The notes beneath the pieces are model-generated. The model did not search any database. It saw nothing but the letters and a program-made list of their open reading frames with translations, and was not told the DNA's origin. Made by a program: the position numbers and the translations under genes. Positions 11,961 to 24,479 of a stretch of 64,000 nucleotides of DNA are shown here, piece after piece. The stretch spans positions 42,855,897 through 42,919,896 of the forward strand of contig CM064572.1 of the NCBI GenBank assembly GCA_032716605.1, read 5' to 3'. Position 1 is the stretch's first letter; the number at the start of each line of letters is the position of its first letter. The stretch comes from Paralithodes platypus (lineage: Eukaryota > Arthropoda > Malacostraca > Decapoda > Lithodidae).

Positions 11961-12300
11961 ACCCAAAGCTAATAAAGCAAAATAATTAACAATGCAAAAT
12001 CAAATGTATGTCCCAAAGCTTCAAACATTCCAACTAACACGTTGTGACAGTAAAGTTCAATTGTTTATTATTCGACGATAATATACAGTTTAGGAAGGTA
12101 TTGTGGAACTTTCGTAATTAATATAAATCATTATAAAAAAAGAGCATAGAATGCAACATGAACCCCAAGAGGTTGAAAAGTACAATTAGACGATGGCCGG
12201 TATTATTGGACGATTCGACGGTTCTGACAGAGACATTTCGACGATCGTGAGCTTAGACGTTTCGACGGCATCGTCGAACTGGCGCACCGTCGAATCGTCC

Positions 12301-12480
12301 TGTTACCGATGCAAAACAGGGGTCTGTTTGACAAACCTTTACCAATAAGAAATACAGCAAAATATCGTGCAATGCAAATACTGGTCAGTTTAGCGAGCAC
12401 TTAACTAAAGATTATGCACACAAAATAAGGGGATGAGCAATATAGTGCTCAAATTATTGTCAAATAATCAGGCGACCAGA
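12301..12480. other. Unassigned spacer right of M2
   Basis: Nothing is recognised here before the GAGT-type repeat begins. Confidence 0.4.
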
Positions 12481-13500
12481 CAGGCGTGGCTGGAGCTGGC
12501 GAGCGCTAGCGGTGAGGTGTATGAATGAGTGAGTGGGTTAGTCAGTGAATGAATGAGTAAATTAATTCATGAATGGAATTAATTAATGAGCGAATGAGTG
12601 AATGAATGAATGAATGAACAAATAGGTGATACGTAGAATGAGTTAGTGAGTGAGAAAGAAAGTATGTGAATGAAAGAATGAATGAGTGAGTGCTTTAGAA
12701 AGTGAATAAATAAAGGTGATAGAATGAGTGAGGGAGATCATTAGTGAGTGAGTGCAGTAATGCATAATATTATGTTTCACCAACCAACTTTACTTCTAAA
12801 CTCAATTAATGAAATCAACAAATACATGTGGCACTCCAAGGACTCGAACCTAGGATACTCACACCGAATTTCCTAAGCCCCATCTTCGTCTGAGTCAGGG
12901 TGAGTGAGTGAGTTAGTGACTGAGTGAATGAATAAGTGAATAAATGAAGGAGTGAATGAATGAATGAATTAATGAATGGATGAATATATGAATGAATAGA
13001 TGAATGAATTAATGAATTCATGAAACAACAAGTGAATGAACTAATGAATTAAACAGGTGATAGATATAATGAGTAAGTGAGTGAGTGAGTGAGAGTGCCT
13101 GCCTGAGAGAGTGAAAGAGATATAGTGCCTGAGTGAGAGAATGAGAGAGAGAGACTGAGTGAGTGAGTGAGAGTGCCTGAGTGAGAGATTGGAAGAGATA
13201 TAGCGCCTGAGTGAGAGAGTGAGTGAATGAGAGAGTGCCTGATTAAGAGAGAGAGAGAGTGAGTGAGAGTGCCTGAGTTAGAGATTGAAAAAAAAATAGC
13301 ACCTGATTGAGAGAGTGCCTGATTGAGAGAGTGCCTGATTGAGAGAGAGAGAGAGTGAGTGAGACTGCCTGAGCGAGAGAGTGAGTGAGTAAGTTCATGA
13401 GTGCAGTAATACCAAGGTCCCCCCAGTGATATCAGCCCCAAATCCTGCCTCTGTGATCGAAGCTCCACCCTGTTAGTGAACGAAGCTTCATATTCGTCTG
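12480..13500. repeat. Imperfect GAGT/GAAT and GA simple-sequence tract
   Basis: Long stretches of GAGTGAGT, GAATGAAT and GAGAGA alternate with a repeating ~30-bp motif containing GAGTGCCTGA (13085-13380). Minus-strand ORFs rich in S, L and H arise from the repeat and are not genes. Confidence 0.85.
12776..12890 (-). repeat. S-family SINE fragment (minus)
   Basis: On the minus strand CTAGGTTCGAGTCCTTGG is followed by GTGCCACATGTATTTGTTG and a body that matches 48020-48110 closely. The A-box half of the head is not recognised. Confidence 0.6.
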
Positions 13501-14633
13501 AGTCAGGGTTATAATGCTAGGAAGAAGGGAGAGAGAGGGAGTATGTGTGTGTGTGTGTGAGTGTATTAGTGCGAGAAAGAGAGAGAGAATGAGGAGTGAG
13601 AGATACATTTAATTAGTTAGTGAGAGAGAGTGAGTGAGAGAGAGATAATGTGGATGTGTGTTACGTCAGTGAGTATATTATGGAAAGCATGAGAGTGAGT
13701 AAGTGAGAGAGAGAGAGAATGTGGGTGTGTGTTGCGTCAGTGAGTATATTATAGAGAGCATGAGAGTGCGTAGGTGGGAGAGAGAGAGAGAGAATGTGGG
13801 TGTGTGTTGCGTCAGTGAGTGTATTATAGAGAGCATGAGAGTGAGTAAGTGAGAGAGAGAGAGAGAGAGAGAGAGAATGTGGATGTGTGTTGCGTCAGTG
13901 AGTGTATTATAGAGAGTATGAGAGTGAGTAGGTGAGAGAGAGAGAGAGAATGTGGATGTGTGTTGCGTTAGAGAGTATATTATAGAGAGTATGAGAGTGA
14001 GTAGGTGAGAGAGAGAGAGAGAATGTGGGTGTCTGTTGCGTCAGTGAGTAGGTGAGAGAGATAGAGAGAGAGAATGTGGATGTGTGTTGCGTCAGTGAGT
14101 GTATTATAGAGAGTATGAGAGTGAGTAGGTGAGAGAGAGGGAGAGAGAATATGGATGTGTGTTGCGTCAGTGAGTATATTATAGAAAGCATGAGAGTGAG
14201 TAGGTGAGAGAGAGGGAGAGAGACAGAGAGAGAGAGAGAGAATGTGGATGTGTGTTGCGTCAGTGAGTATATTATAGAGAGCATGAGAGTGAGTAGGTGA
14301 GAGAGAGAGAGAGAGAGACAGAGAGAGAGAGAGAATGTGGATGTGTGTTGCGTCAGTGAGTATATTATAGAGAGTATGAGAGTGAGTAGGTGAGAGAGAG
14401 AGAGAGAGAGAAAATGTGGATGTGTGTTGCGTCAGTGAGTATATTATAGAGAGTATGAGAGTGAGTAGGTGAGAGAGAGAGAGAGAGAATGTGGGTGTGT
14501 GTTGTGTCAGTGAGTGTATTATAGAGAGCATGAGAGTGAGTAGGTGAGAGAGAGAGAGTGAGTAGGTGACAGAGTGAGAATGTGGGTGTGTGTTGCGTCA
14601 ATGAGTATATTATAGAGAGTATGAGAGTGAGTA

Positions 14634-14669
<36 letters not shown>

Positions 14670-15151
14670 TGGATGTGTGTTGCGTCAGTGAGTGTAATAT
14701 AGAGAGTATGAGAGTGAGTAGGTGAGAGAGAGAGAAAGAGAATATGGATGTGTGTTGCGTCAGTGAGTGTATTATAGAGAGTATGAGAGTGAGTAGGTGA
14801 GAGAGAGAGAGAGAATGTGGATGTGTGTTGCGTCAGTGAGTGTAATATAGAGAGTATGAGAGTGAGTAGGTGAGAGAGAGAGAGAGAATATGGATGTGTG
14901 TTGCGTCAGTGAGTGTATTATAGAGAGTATGAGAGTGAGTAGGTGAGAGAGAGAGAGAGAATGTGGATGTGTGTTGCGTCAGTGAGTGTATTATAGAGAG
15001 TATGAGAGTGAGTAGGTGAGAGAGAGAGAGAATGTGGATGTGTGTTGCGTCAGTGAGTATATTATAGAGAGTATGAGAGTGAGTAGGTGAGAGAGAGAGA
15101 GACAGAAGGAATGTGGATGTGTGTTGCATCAGTGAGTGTATTATAGAGAGT
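13500..15151. repeat. GA-rich minisatellite, first block (about 20 units)
   Basis: Units of about 75-95 bp contain GTGGATGTGTGTTGCGTCAG, then TATTATAGAGAG, then GAGAGTGAGTAGGTGAGAGA and a variable (GA)n. About twenty copies of the GCGTCAGTGAG word are visible. The overlapping minus-strand ORFs are repeat read-through. Confidence 0.92.
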
Positions 15152-16085
15152 ACAAAGGAGTACAAAGGAAATCAAGCAACAACAGGTCTAGTGACCCTTC
15201 TAGGCTGCTTGTCCTCCAAAACACTGAGGATCAAGTGTCCAAACAGTGGTTTAGAGTGGATAAGGGAACATTGGAAAGGGAACTACTGCCCTGGAACTAA
15301 TGTCCGTGGCAGGACTAGCAAGTTAGTAGGGGACATATGGGTTAGTAACTGAGGGGAGGATAAAAAAAGTTATTCATTTACAAACGCAGTCAGTCGCGGG
15401 TTTGATGCGAGATATTTGTCTAAGCGGAGTTTAAATGAATCAACGGTGCTGCAGTCTATAACGTCTCGGGGAAGCCCATTCCACAAGTTGACAACTCGAT
15501 TGAAGAAGAAATTCTTAGATTCGTGTGAGTTAAAAGATTTACCAATGATTTTGCAACCGTTTCCCCGCGTGTATATAGATTTGGTCGATAGTGAAGTACT
15601 TACTACAGTTCATAGTGTCGATGCCTTTGATGATTTTGAACACTTGAATTAAGTCACCTCTTAATCTGCGCTGGGTTAAACGAAATAGATTTAATTCTCT
15701 AAGATGCTCTTCGTATGGTTTATTCTTTAGGCTAGGTATAATTTTGGTAACTCTACGTTGAACTCGTTCTAGCTTGTTTATGTCTTTTTGGTAATAAGGG
15801 CACCAGCATTGAACGCAGTATTCCAGAAGAGGGCGGACTAAGGAATTGTAAAGGGTTAGGATAACGTCTTTGGATTTATGTTCAAATGACCTGCCTATAA
15901 AGCCAATTATTTTGTTTGCCTTCTTAACAACTTCTGAACATTGTTGACTCGGTTTTCTGTTACTCGATATTGTTACTCACAGATCGGTTTCTCTGTTTAC
16001 ATTCTTAAGCTGAGTGCCATTCATCGAATAGTTTGCTTTCTCATTTAGGTATCCGATATGTAGTACTTTACATTTATCCGAATTG
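15152..16085 (-). mobile_element. 5'-truncated CR1-like LINE copy A in the minisatellite
   Basis: This is a minus-strand copy. Its 3' end (ACAAAGGAGTACAAAGG on the plus strand) lies at the left. It contains the 3' UTR and the C-terminal RT region, including the equivalent of LERVQRRVTK, and stops abruptly where the GA array resumes with GAGAGTG. It matches 16583-18178 closely. It is too short to retain RT catalytic motifs. Confidence 0.88.
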
Positions 16086-16582
16086 AAATGAGAGTGTCGA
16101 GAGTGAGAGTGAGAGTCACACTCTCACAGTATGAGAGTGAGTAGGAGAGAGAGAGAGAGAATGTGGATGTGTGTTGCGTCAGTGAGTGCATTATAGAGAG
16201 CATGAGAGTGAGTAGGTGAGAGAGAGAGAGAGTGAATGTGGATGTGTGTTGCGTCAGTGAGTATATTATAGAGAGCATGATACTGAGTAGGTGAGAGAGG
16301 GAGAGAGAATGTGGATGTGTGTTGCGTCAGTTAGTGTATTATAGAGAGCATGAGAGTGAGTAGGTGAGAGAGAGAGAGAGAGAATGTGGATGTGTGTTGC
16401 GTCAGTGAGTGTATTATAGAGAGTATGAGAGTGAGTAGGTGAGAGAGAGAGAGAGAATGTGGATGTGTGTTGCGTCAGTGAGTGCATTATAGAGTATGAG
16501 AGTGAGTAGGTGAGAGAGAGAGAGAATGTGGATGTGTGTTGCGTCAGTGAGTATATTATAGAGAGCATGAGAGTGAGTAGGT
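16086..16582. repeat. GA-rich minisatellite, second block (about 6 units)
   Basis: It is the same unit as 13500-15151. The first unit is scrambled (GAGAGTGTCGAGAGTGAGAG...CACACTCTC) beside the LINE junction. Confidence 0.9.
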
Positions 16583-18178
16583 GTACAAAGGAGTACAAAG
16601 GAAATCAAGCAACAACAGATCTAGTGACTCTTCTAGGCTGCTTGTCCTCCAAACACTGAGGATCAAGTGTCTAACCGTGGTTTAGAGTGGGTAAGGGAAC
16701 ATAGGAAAGGGAACTACTGCCCTGGAAACTGGATCAAGTGTCCAAACAGTGGTTTAGAGTGGGTAAGGGAACATTGGAAAGGGAAGTACTGCCCTGGAAC
16801 TAATGTCCGTGGCAGGATTAGGTAGTTAGTAGGGGACAGATGGGTTAGTAACTCAGGGGGGGATAAAATAAAGTTATTAATTTACAAACGCAGTCAGTTG
16901 CGGGTTAGATGCGAGATATTTGTCTAAGCGGAGTTTAAATGAATCAACGGTGCTGCAGTCTATAACGTCTCGGGGAAGCCCATTCCACAAGTTGACAACT
17001 CGATTGAAGAAGAAATTCTTAGATTCGTGTGAGTTAAAAGATTTACCAATGATTTTGCAACCGTTTCCCCACGTGTAATTAGATTGGTCGATAGTGAAGT
17101 ACTTACTACAGTTCATATTGTCGATGCCTTTGATGATTTTGAACACTTGAATTACGTCACCTCTTAATCTGCGCTGGGTTAAATGAAATAGATTTAATTC
17201 TCTAAGACGCTCTTCGTATGGTTTGTTCTTTAGGCTAGGTATCATTTTGGTAACTCTATGTTGAACTCGTTCTAGCTTGTTTATATCTTTTTGGTAATAA
17301 GGGCACCAGGATTGAACGAAGTATTCCAGAAGAGGGCGGACTAAGGAATTGTAAAGGGTTAGGATAACTTCTTTGGATTTATGCTCAAATGACCTGCCTA
17401 TAAAGCCAATTATTTTGTTTGCCTCCTTAACAACTTCTGAACATTGTTGACTCGGTTTTAGGTTACTCGATATTGTTACTCCCAGATCGGTTTCTCTGTT
17501 TACATTCTTAAGCTGAGTGCTATTCATCGAATAGTTTGCTTCCTCATTTAGGTATCCGATATGTAGTACTTTACATTTATCCGCATTGAAACTCATTTGC
17601 CAAATTTTGGCCCAACATGACAATTTATCTAGATTGTGTTGCATATCGTCAACTTGTTCTTTTGAGAGTACGCTATTTGCAATTTTTGTATCGTCAGAAA
17701 ATTTTGAGATTGTACAGGTGAGACCCTCATCTATGTCGTTGATATAAATTAGAAAGAGAATTGGTCCTAGTACCGATCCCTGGGGTAACCCGCTACTTAC
17801 ATTGGTCCATTTAGATGCCTTACTGTTTATGACTACTCTTTGCTTTCTGTCGCTGAGCCAATTTTCTATCCATTTCAACACACCGTCTTGTATTCCATGC
17901 GCTTTTAGTTTTAGCAGTAAACGTTTGTGGGGAACTTTGTCAAAGGCCTTTTGAAAATCAAGGTATATAATATCTACAGCTTTACTCTCATCGTAGAGGT
18001 TGAGGATATCGTGGAAGAAGTCTAAGAGGTTTGTTAAACAGGAACGTTTTTTACGAAAGCCGTGTTGAGGATCTTTAAGTAAGTTATTTGCCTCTAAGTG
18101 ATTTACGAATCTGTCTCTTATGACCGTTTCTAGCATTTTACATACAATTGAGGTTAAGCTAATTGGACGATTGTTACT
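16583..18178 (-). mobile_element. 5'-truncated CR1-like LINE copy B in the minisatellite
   Basis: This minus-strand insertion begins with the ACAAAGGAGTACAAAGG terminus and ends near 18178, where the array resumes with AGGTGAGAGAG. AGGTG also precedes the left junction, consistent with a short target duplication. The 3' UTR contains an extra tandem copy of about 70 bp (16661-16800). Confidence 0.9.
16877..18136 (-). pseudogene. CR1-like ORF2 fragment: reverse transcriptase (copy B)
   Basis: An uninterrupted frame of 419 codons lacks the endonuclease and N-terminal RT because the copy is 5'-truncated. It shows YLDFQKAFDKVPH (RT motif A), GLPQGSVLGPILF (motif B) and FSDDTKIANS (motif C, with S where relatives have A but both aspartates kept). 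A C-terminal region with RPLLEY, LERVQHRVTKM and a terminal ASNPQLTAFVN follows. It matches the plus-strand copy ending at 45580 almost residue for residue. The frame is open, but without its 5' part it cannot mobilise. Confidence 0.9.
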
Positions 18179-18840
18179 AGGTGAGAGAGAGAGAGAGAAT
18201 GTGGATGTGTGTTGCTTCAGTGAGTATATTATAGAGAGTATGAGAGTGAGTAGGTGAGAGCGAGAGAGAATGTGGATGTGTCTTGCGTCAGTGAGTGTAT
18301 TATAGAGAGTATGAGAGTGAGTAGGTGAGAGAGAGAGAGAGAGAATGTGGATGTGTGTTGCGTCAGTGAGTATATTATAGAAAGCATGAGAGTGAGTAGG
18401 TGAGAGAGAGAGAGAATGTGGATGTGTGTTGCGTCAGTGAGTATATTATAGAAAGCATGAGAGTGAATAGGTGAGAGAGAGAATGTGGATGTGTGTTGCG
18501 TCAGTGAGTGTATTATAGAGAGTATGAGAGTGAGTAGGTGAGAGAAAGAGAGATAATGTGGATGTGTGTTGCGTTAGTGAGTGTATTATAGAGAGTATGA
18601 GAGTGAGTAGGTGAGAGAGAGAGAGAGAATATGGATGTGTGTTGCGTCAGTGAGTGTATTATAGAGAGTATGAGAGTGAGTAGGTGAGAGAGAGAGAGAG
18701 AATGTGGATGTGTGTTGCGTCAGTGAGTGTATTATAGAGTATGAGAGTGAGTAGGTGAGAGAGAGAGAGAATGAGTTTGGCTGTATGTGTTTGTGTCCGT
18801 AAGTGTATTTGAGATGATGAGAGATAGAGAGAGAGAGAGA
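18179..18840. repeat. GA-rich minisatellite, third block (about 8 units)
   Basis: It continues the same unit after copy B; the last unit degenerates near 18770-18840 into TTGGCTGTATG and GA repeats. Confidence 0.9.
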
Positions 18841-19719
18841 GACGAACTTACTATATTACATTTCGCTTGCATATCATAGAATTTATTTAAATATTCATTT
18901 ATGTTTTAGTTTCCTCCTTAGACCTCCATCAAACTTGAACACAAAATCCATTAGATCCCCCTTCTAGATTAATTTGTTAATTTTTCGGTAGACAAATGTC
19001 CCGGCCGAAGGCCAGTTCTTCCAAAATTACTGGCTCGCAACTGTTCGCCAGGAAAAGAATCGACTCTTAAATAACACGAAAGGTTTTAATATTGACAACG
19101 TAATGGGGCGTAAATGGAAAGTTAAGGGGTATGATAGAAATGCTCAAGTGGGTTAGTGGGATTAATAAAGGGGACATGAAAAATGTACTGAAGCTCAGTG
19201 ATAATGAAAGGACTCGAACAAATGGTTTCAAATTAGATACGTTTCGTTTTAGTAAAGATATAGGCAAATATTGGTTTGGTAACAGAGTTGTAGATAGGTG
19301 GAATAGGCTACCGAGTGATACGGTAGGGTCAAGAACGATAGGGAGCTTTAAGCTAAAATTAGATAGACATATGGACGAGATGGGTTGGGTATGAGGGGGG
19401 ATCTGCCGGGTGTGGGCCAATCGGCGTTCTGCAGACTCCCATAATCTTGTGTTGATCTCTGACCATTTTGGTGAGGTCAGTCCTCAAGGTATTAGTGAAT
19501 TGGGTCTATAATTAGGCCTTGTAATTGGGGATGGGTGTGACAGGGATCTGCCTTGTGTGGGCTGATCGGCTTTCTACAGACTCCCATTTTCTTATGTTCT
19601 TATGTTCTAAAGGTCTTTAAATCGCCAAACTAATGGGCCGAACTTCATAACATCTGAAAACTAATGGGAATAAGCATGAAGAAATAGGAGGCCCAGAAGA
19701 ACGGTCCATCTTCCCTTAA
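18841..19719 (+). mobile_element. X-family MITE interrupted by a LINE 3' end
   Basis: X sequence runs from about 18885 (TTTATGTTTTAGTTTCCTCC) to about 19100 and resumes at about 19613 (AAAGGTCTTTAAATCGCC). It ends at a TTAA (19716-19719). Family hallmarks are GACCTCCATCAA, CCGGCCGAAGGCC, GGCACGAAAGGTCTTAA and CGCCAAACTAATGGGCC. Confidence 0.78.
19105..19612 (+). mobile_element. LINE 3' end (CR1/L2-like) inserted in X
   Basis: An ORF ending at 19394 reads WFGNRVVDRWNRLPSD and IGSFKLKLDRHMD, the typical C-terminus of CR1/L2/Jockey RTs. It is followed by a short 3' UTR with two related segments (GGGATCTGCC...TCGGC...CAGACTCCCAT) and a TTCTTATG octamer tail. It is strongly 5'-truncated. Confidence 0.8.
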
Positions 19720-20137
19720 TCCTTTCAGTACCGGTTAAGTCTTTTATATTCGATTTCAGTTACACTTAGACGATTTTATGAAGCTAGGAAGGATATATGG
19801 TAGCTGAAAAGATTAATTGAGATAGTCTGTAGCCTTTTAACACTTTCTGTACCAGTGACGTCTGCTATATTTTAGTCTAGCTATATTTAGACGATTTTAT
19901 GCAGATTAGGAAAGATCTGTGGTAGTTAAAAGGGTTGATTTAGATAGTTCGGAATCTTATAATTGCTAGAGATCCTTCCTAAACTGAGAAAAGTTGATTA
20001 GTAGTCGCCAGAAGAAAATTAAAAAGACGTCACCGGTACAGTACGGGTTATTTGGTAGACGTCCTCACTAAGCTGGATAAAATCGTCTAATAGTTGCCAG
20101 AATATAATGAAAAGGACATCCCCGGTACTGAATGGGG
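19720..20137. mobile_element. Y-family MITE containing a second, nested Y copy
   Basis: The outer Y starts after the TTAA that ends the X copy (CCTTTCAGTACCGG) and finishes at CCCCGGTACTGAATGGGG before the next TTAA. An inner Y begins at about 19840 (CACTTTCTGTACCAG) and ends at about 20050 (CACCGGTACAGTACGGG). Y ends are inverted repeats of the form CCCCTTCTGTACCGGCGACG. No coding capacity is seen. Confidence 0.75.
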
Positions 20138-20506
20138 TTAAGGGGAAATGGGCCGTTCTTCTGGTCCCCCTTCTTTCTCATGTTTAGCCACATTAGTTTT
20201 CAGATTATTAGACGTTCAGCCCATTAGTTTGGCGATTTTTAGACCTTTCGCCCCATATCTTTGTCAATATTAAGACTTTTCGTATCATTTAGGTGTCGAT
20301 TTTTCCTGGCCAGCGATACCGAACCTGTAATTTAAGAGAAACTGGCCTTCGGCTTGGACATTTTTCTTTCGAAAAATGTGCAAATTTATCTTGAAGGAGG
20401 GTCTTGGGCGGGTGTTTTTTAAGCTTGATGGAGGTCTAGGGAGGAAACAAATAACAAAATATATTGATACAAACATGAGCAAATAAATACGTCCATATCC
20501 CCTTAA
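20138..20506 (-). mobile_element. X-family MITE (complete, inverted)
   Basis: It is bounded by TTAA at 20138-20141 and 20503-20506. Ends read GGGGAAATGGGCCGTTCTTCTGG and, inverted, GGGGATATGGACG. The left TTAA is shared with the neighbouring Y element. Confidence 0.85.
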
Positions 20507-20518
20507 CATTCATTCCCG

Positions 20519-23500
20519 AATAGTTATACGTAACCAGTAACATAATAGTTATACGTAACCAGTAACATAATAGTTATACGTAACCAGTAACATAATAGTT
20601 ATACGTAACCAGTAACATAATAGATATACATAACCAGTAACATAATAGTTATACGTAACCAGTAACATAATAGTTATACATAACCAGTAACATAATAGTT
20701 ATACGTAACCAGTAACATAATAGTTATACATTACCAGTAACATAATAGTTATACGTAACCAGTAACATAATAGTTATACATAACCAGTAACATAATAGTT
20801 ATACATTACCAGTAACATAATAGTTATACATTACCAGTAACATAATAGTTACATACAGTAACAATAGTTATACATTACCAGTAACATAATAGTTATACAT
20901 TACCAGTAACATAATAGTTATACATTACCAGTAACATAATAGTTATACATTACCAGTAACATAATAGTTATACATTACCAGTAACATAATAGTTATACAT
21001 TACCAGTAACATAATAGTTATACATTACCAGAACATAATAGTTATACATTACCAGTAACATAATAGTTAGATACTTACCAGTAACATAATAGTTATACAT
21101 TACCAGTAACATAATAGTTATACGTAACCAGTAACATAATAGTTATACATTACCAGTAACATAATAGTTATACATTACCAGTAACATAATAGTTATACAT
21201 TACCAGTAACATAATAGTTATACATTACCAGTAACATAATAGTTATACATTACCAGTAACATAATAGTTATACGTAACCAGTACATAATAGTTATACATT
21301 ACCAGTAACATAATAGTTATACATTACCAGTAACATAATAGTTATACATTACCAGTAACATAATAGTTATACATTACCAGTAACATAATAGTTATACATT
21401 ACCAGTAACATAATAGTTATACATTACCAGTAACATAATAGTTATACGTAACCAGTAACATAATAGTTATACATTACCAGTAACATAATAGTTATACATT
21501 ACCAGTAACATAATAGTTATACATTACCAGTACATAATAGTTATACATTACCAGTACATATAGTTATACGTAACCAGTACATAATAGTTATACATACCAG
21601 TACATAATAGTTATACATTACCAGTAACATAATAGTTATACATTACCAGTAACATAATAGTTATACATTACCAGTAACATAATAGTTATACATTACCAGT
21701 ACATAATAGTTATACATTACCAGTACATAATAGTTATACATTACCAGTAACATAATAGTTATACATTACCAGTACATAATAGTTATACATTACCAGTACA
21801 TAATAGTTATACATTACCAGTAACATAATAGTTATACATTACCAGTAACATAATAGTTATACATTACCAGTACCTAATAGTTATACATTACCAGTAACAT
21901 AATATATACATTACCAGTAACATAATAGTTATACCATTAACATAATAGTTATACATTACCAGTAACATAATAGTTATACATTACCAGTACATAATAGTTA
22001 TACATTACCAGTAACATAATAGTTATACATTACAGTAACATAATAGTTATACATTACCAGTACATATAGTTACATACAGTAACATAATACGTACCAGTAA
22101 CTGTTATACATTACCAGTAACATATAGTTATACATTACCAGTAACATAGTTTATACATTACCAGTAACATATAGTTATACATTACCATAACATAATAGTT
22201 ATACATTACCAGTAACATAGTTATACATTACCAGTACATAATAGTTACATTACCAGTAACATAATAGTTATACATTACCAGTAACATAGTTTATACATTA
22301 CCAGTAACATAATAGTTATACGTACCAGTAACATAATAGTTATACATTACCAGTACATAAAGTTACGTAACCCAGTAACATAATAGTTATACATAACCAG
22401 TAACATAATAGTTATACATAACCAGTAACATAATAGTTATACATTACCAGTAACATAATAGTTATACATTACCAGTAACATAATAGTTATACATTACCAG
22501 TAACATAATAGTTATATACATTACCAGTAACATAATAGTTATACGTAACCAGTAACATAATAGTTATACATTACCAGTAACATAATAGTTATACATTACC
22601 AGTAACATAATAGTTATACATTACCAGTAACATAATAGTTATACATTACCAGTAACATAATAGTTATACATTACCAGTAACATAATAGTTATACGTAACC
22701 AGTAACATAATAGTTATACATAACCAGTAACATAATAGTTATACATTACCAGTAACATAATAGTTATACATTACCAGTAACATAATAGTTATACATTACC
22801 AGTAACATAATAGTTATACATTACCAGTAACATAATAGTTATACATTACCAGTAACATAATAGTTATACATTACCAGTAACATAATAGTTATACATTACC
22901 AGTAACATAATAGTTATACATTACCAGTAACATAATAGTTATACATTACCAGTAACATAATAGTTATACATTACCAGTAACATAATAGTTATACATTACC
23001 AGTAACATAATAGTTATACATTACCAGTAACATAATAGTTATACGTAACCAGTAACATAATAGTTATACATTACCAGTAACATAATAGTTATACGTAACC
23101 AGTAACATAATAGTTATACATTACCAGTAACATAATAGTTATACGTAACCAGTAACATAATAGTTATACATTACCAGTAACATAATAGTTATACATTACC
23201 AGTAACATAATAGTTATACATTACCAGTAACATAATAGTTATACATTACCAGAACATAATAGTTATACATTACCAGTAACATAATAGTTATACATTACCA
23301 GTAACATAATAGTTATACATTACCAGTAACATAATAGTTATACATTACCAGTAACATAATAGTTATACGTAACCAGTAACATAATAGTTATACATTACCA
23401 GTAACATAATAGTTATACGTAACCAGTAACATAATAGTTATACATTACCAGTAACATAATAGTTATACATTACCAGTAACATAATAGTTATACATTACCA

Positions 23501-24463
23501 GTAACATAATAGTTATACATTACCAGTAACATAATAGTTATACGTAACCAGTAACATAATAGTTTATACATTACCAGTAACATAATAGTTATACGTACCA
23601 GTAACATAATAGTTATACATTACCAGTAACATAATAGTTATACATTACCAGTAACATAATAGTTATACATTACCAGTAACATAATAGTTATACATTACCA
23701 GTAACATAATAGTTATACATTACCAGTAACATAATAGTTATACATTACCAGTAACATAATAGTTATACGTTACCAGTAACATAATAGTTATACATTACCA
23801 GTAACATAATAGTTATACGTACCAGTAACATAATAGTTATACATTACCAGTAACATAATAGTTATACATTACCAGTAACATAATAGTTATACATTACCAG
23901 TAACATAATAGTTATACATTACCAGTAACATAATAGTTATACATTACCAGTAACATAATAGTTATACATTACCAGTAACATAATAGTTATACATTACCAG
24001 TAACATAATAGTTATACATTACCAGTAACATAATAGTTTATACATTACCAGTAACATAATAGTTATACATTACCAGTAACATAATAGTTATACATTACCA
24101 GTAACATAATAGTTATACATTACCAGTAACATAATAGTTATACATTACCAGTAACATAATAGTTATACATTACCAGTAACATAATAGTTATACATTACCA
24201 GTAACATAATAGTTATACATTACCAGTAACATAATAGTTATACGTAACCAGTAACATAATAGTTATACATTACCAGTAACATAATAGTTATACGTAACCA
24301 GTAACATAATAGTTATACATTACCAGTAACATAATAGTTATACATTACCAGTAACATAATAGTTATACATTACCAGTAACATAATAGTTATACATTACCA
24401 GTAACATAATAGTTATACATTACCAGTAACATAATAGTTATACATTACCAGTAACATAATTAT
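20519..24463. repeat. 25-bp satellite array, about 155 units
   Basis: The unit contains AGTTATACATTACCAG flanked by TAACATAAT. Two main variants differ at the centre (TACATTACCAG versus TACGTAACCAG), the latter scattered and commoner near the edges. Units from roughly 21520 to 22380 carry many small deletions and shortened units, unlike the near-perfect flanks. There is no spacer diversity, so it is not CRISPR-like, and a 25-bp period cannot hold an open frame. Confidence 0.97.
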
Positions 24464-24479
24464 GAATTTGTGCTTTGTT

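Larger units (their letters stand above)
10965..12300. mobile_element. M2: second inverted-repeat element with iterated GTTTCGACGG ends
   Basis: The left end reads AACGTTTCGACGGTGTGCC and then repeats TTCGACG at short intervals to about 11030. The right end (12205-12300) is its inverted counterpart, including GTCGAACTGGCGCACCGTCG. Immediate flanks TATTACAG and TGTTACCG agree at 6 of 8 bases, a possible eroded target duplication. The interior holds a SINE-like fragment near 11150 and an AC-rich tandem repeat, but no ORF. Confidence 0.75.

Noticed and set aside
13049..16608. Long minus-strand ORFs rich in Ser, Leu, His
   Set aside because: They are translations of the GA-rich minisatellite; composition and frame follow the repeat unit.
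20519..24463. CRISPR-like regular repeat
   Set aside because: Units are directly tandem with no variable spacers, and the DNA is eukaryotic.
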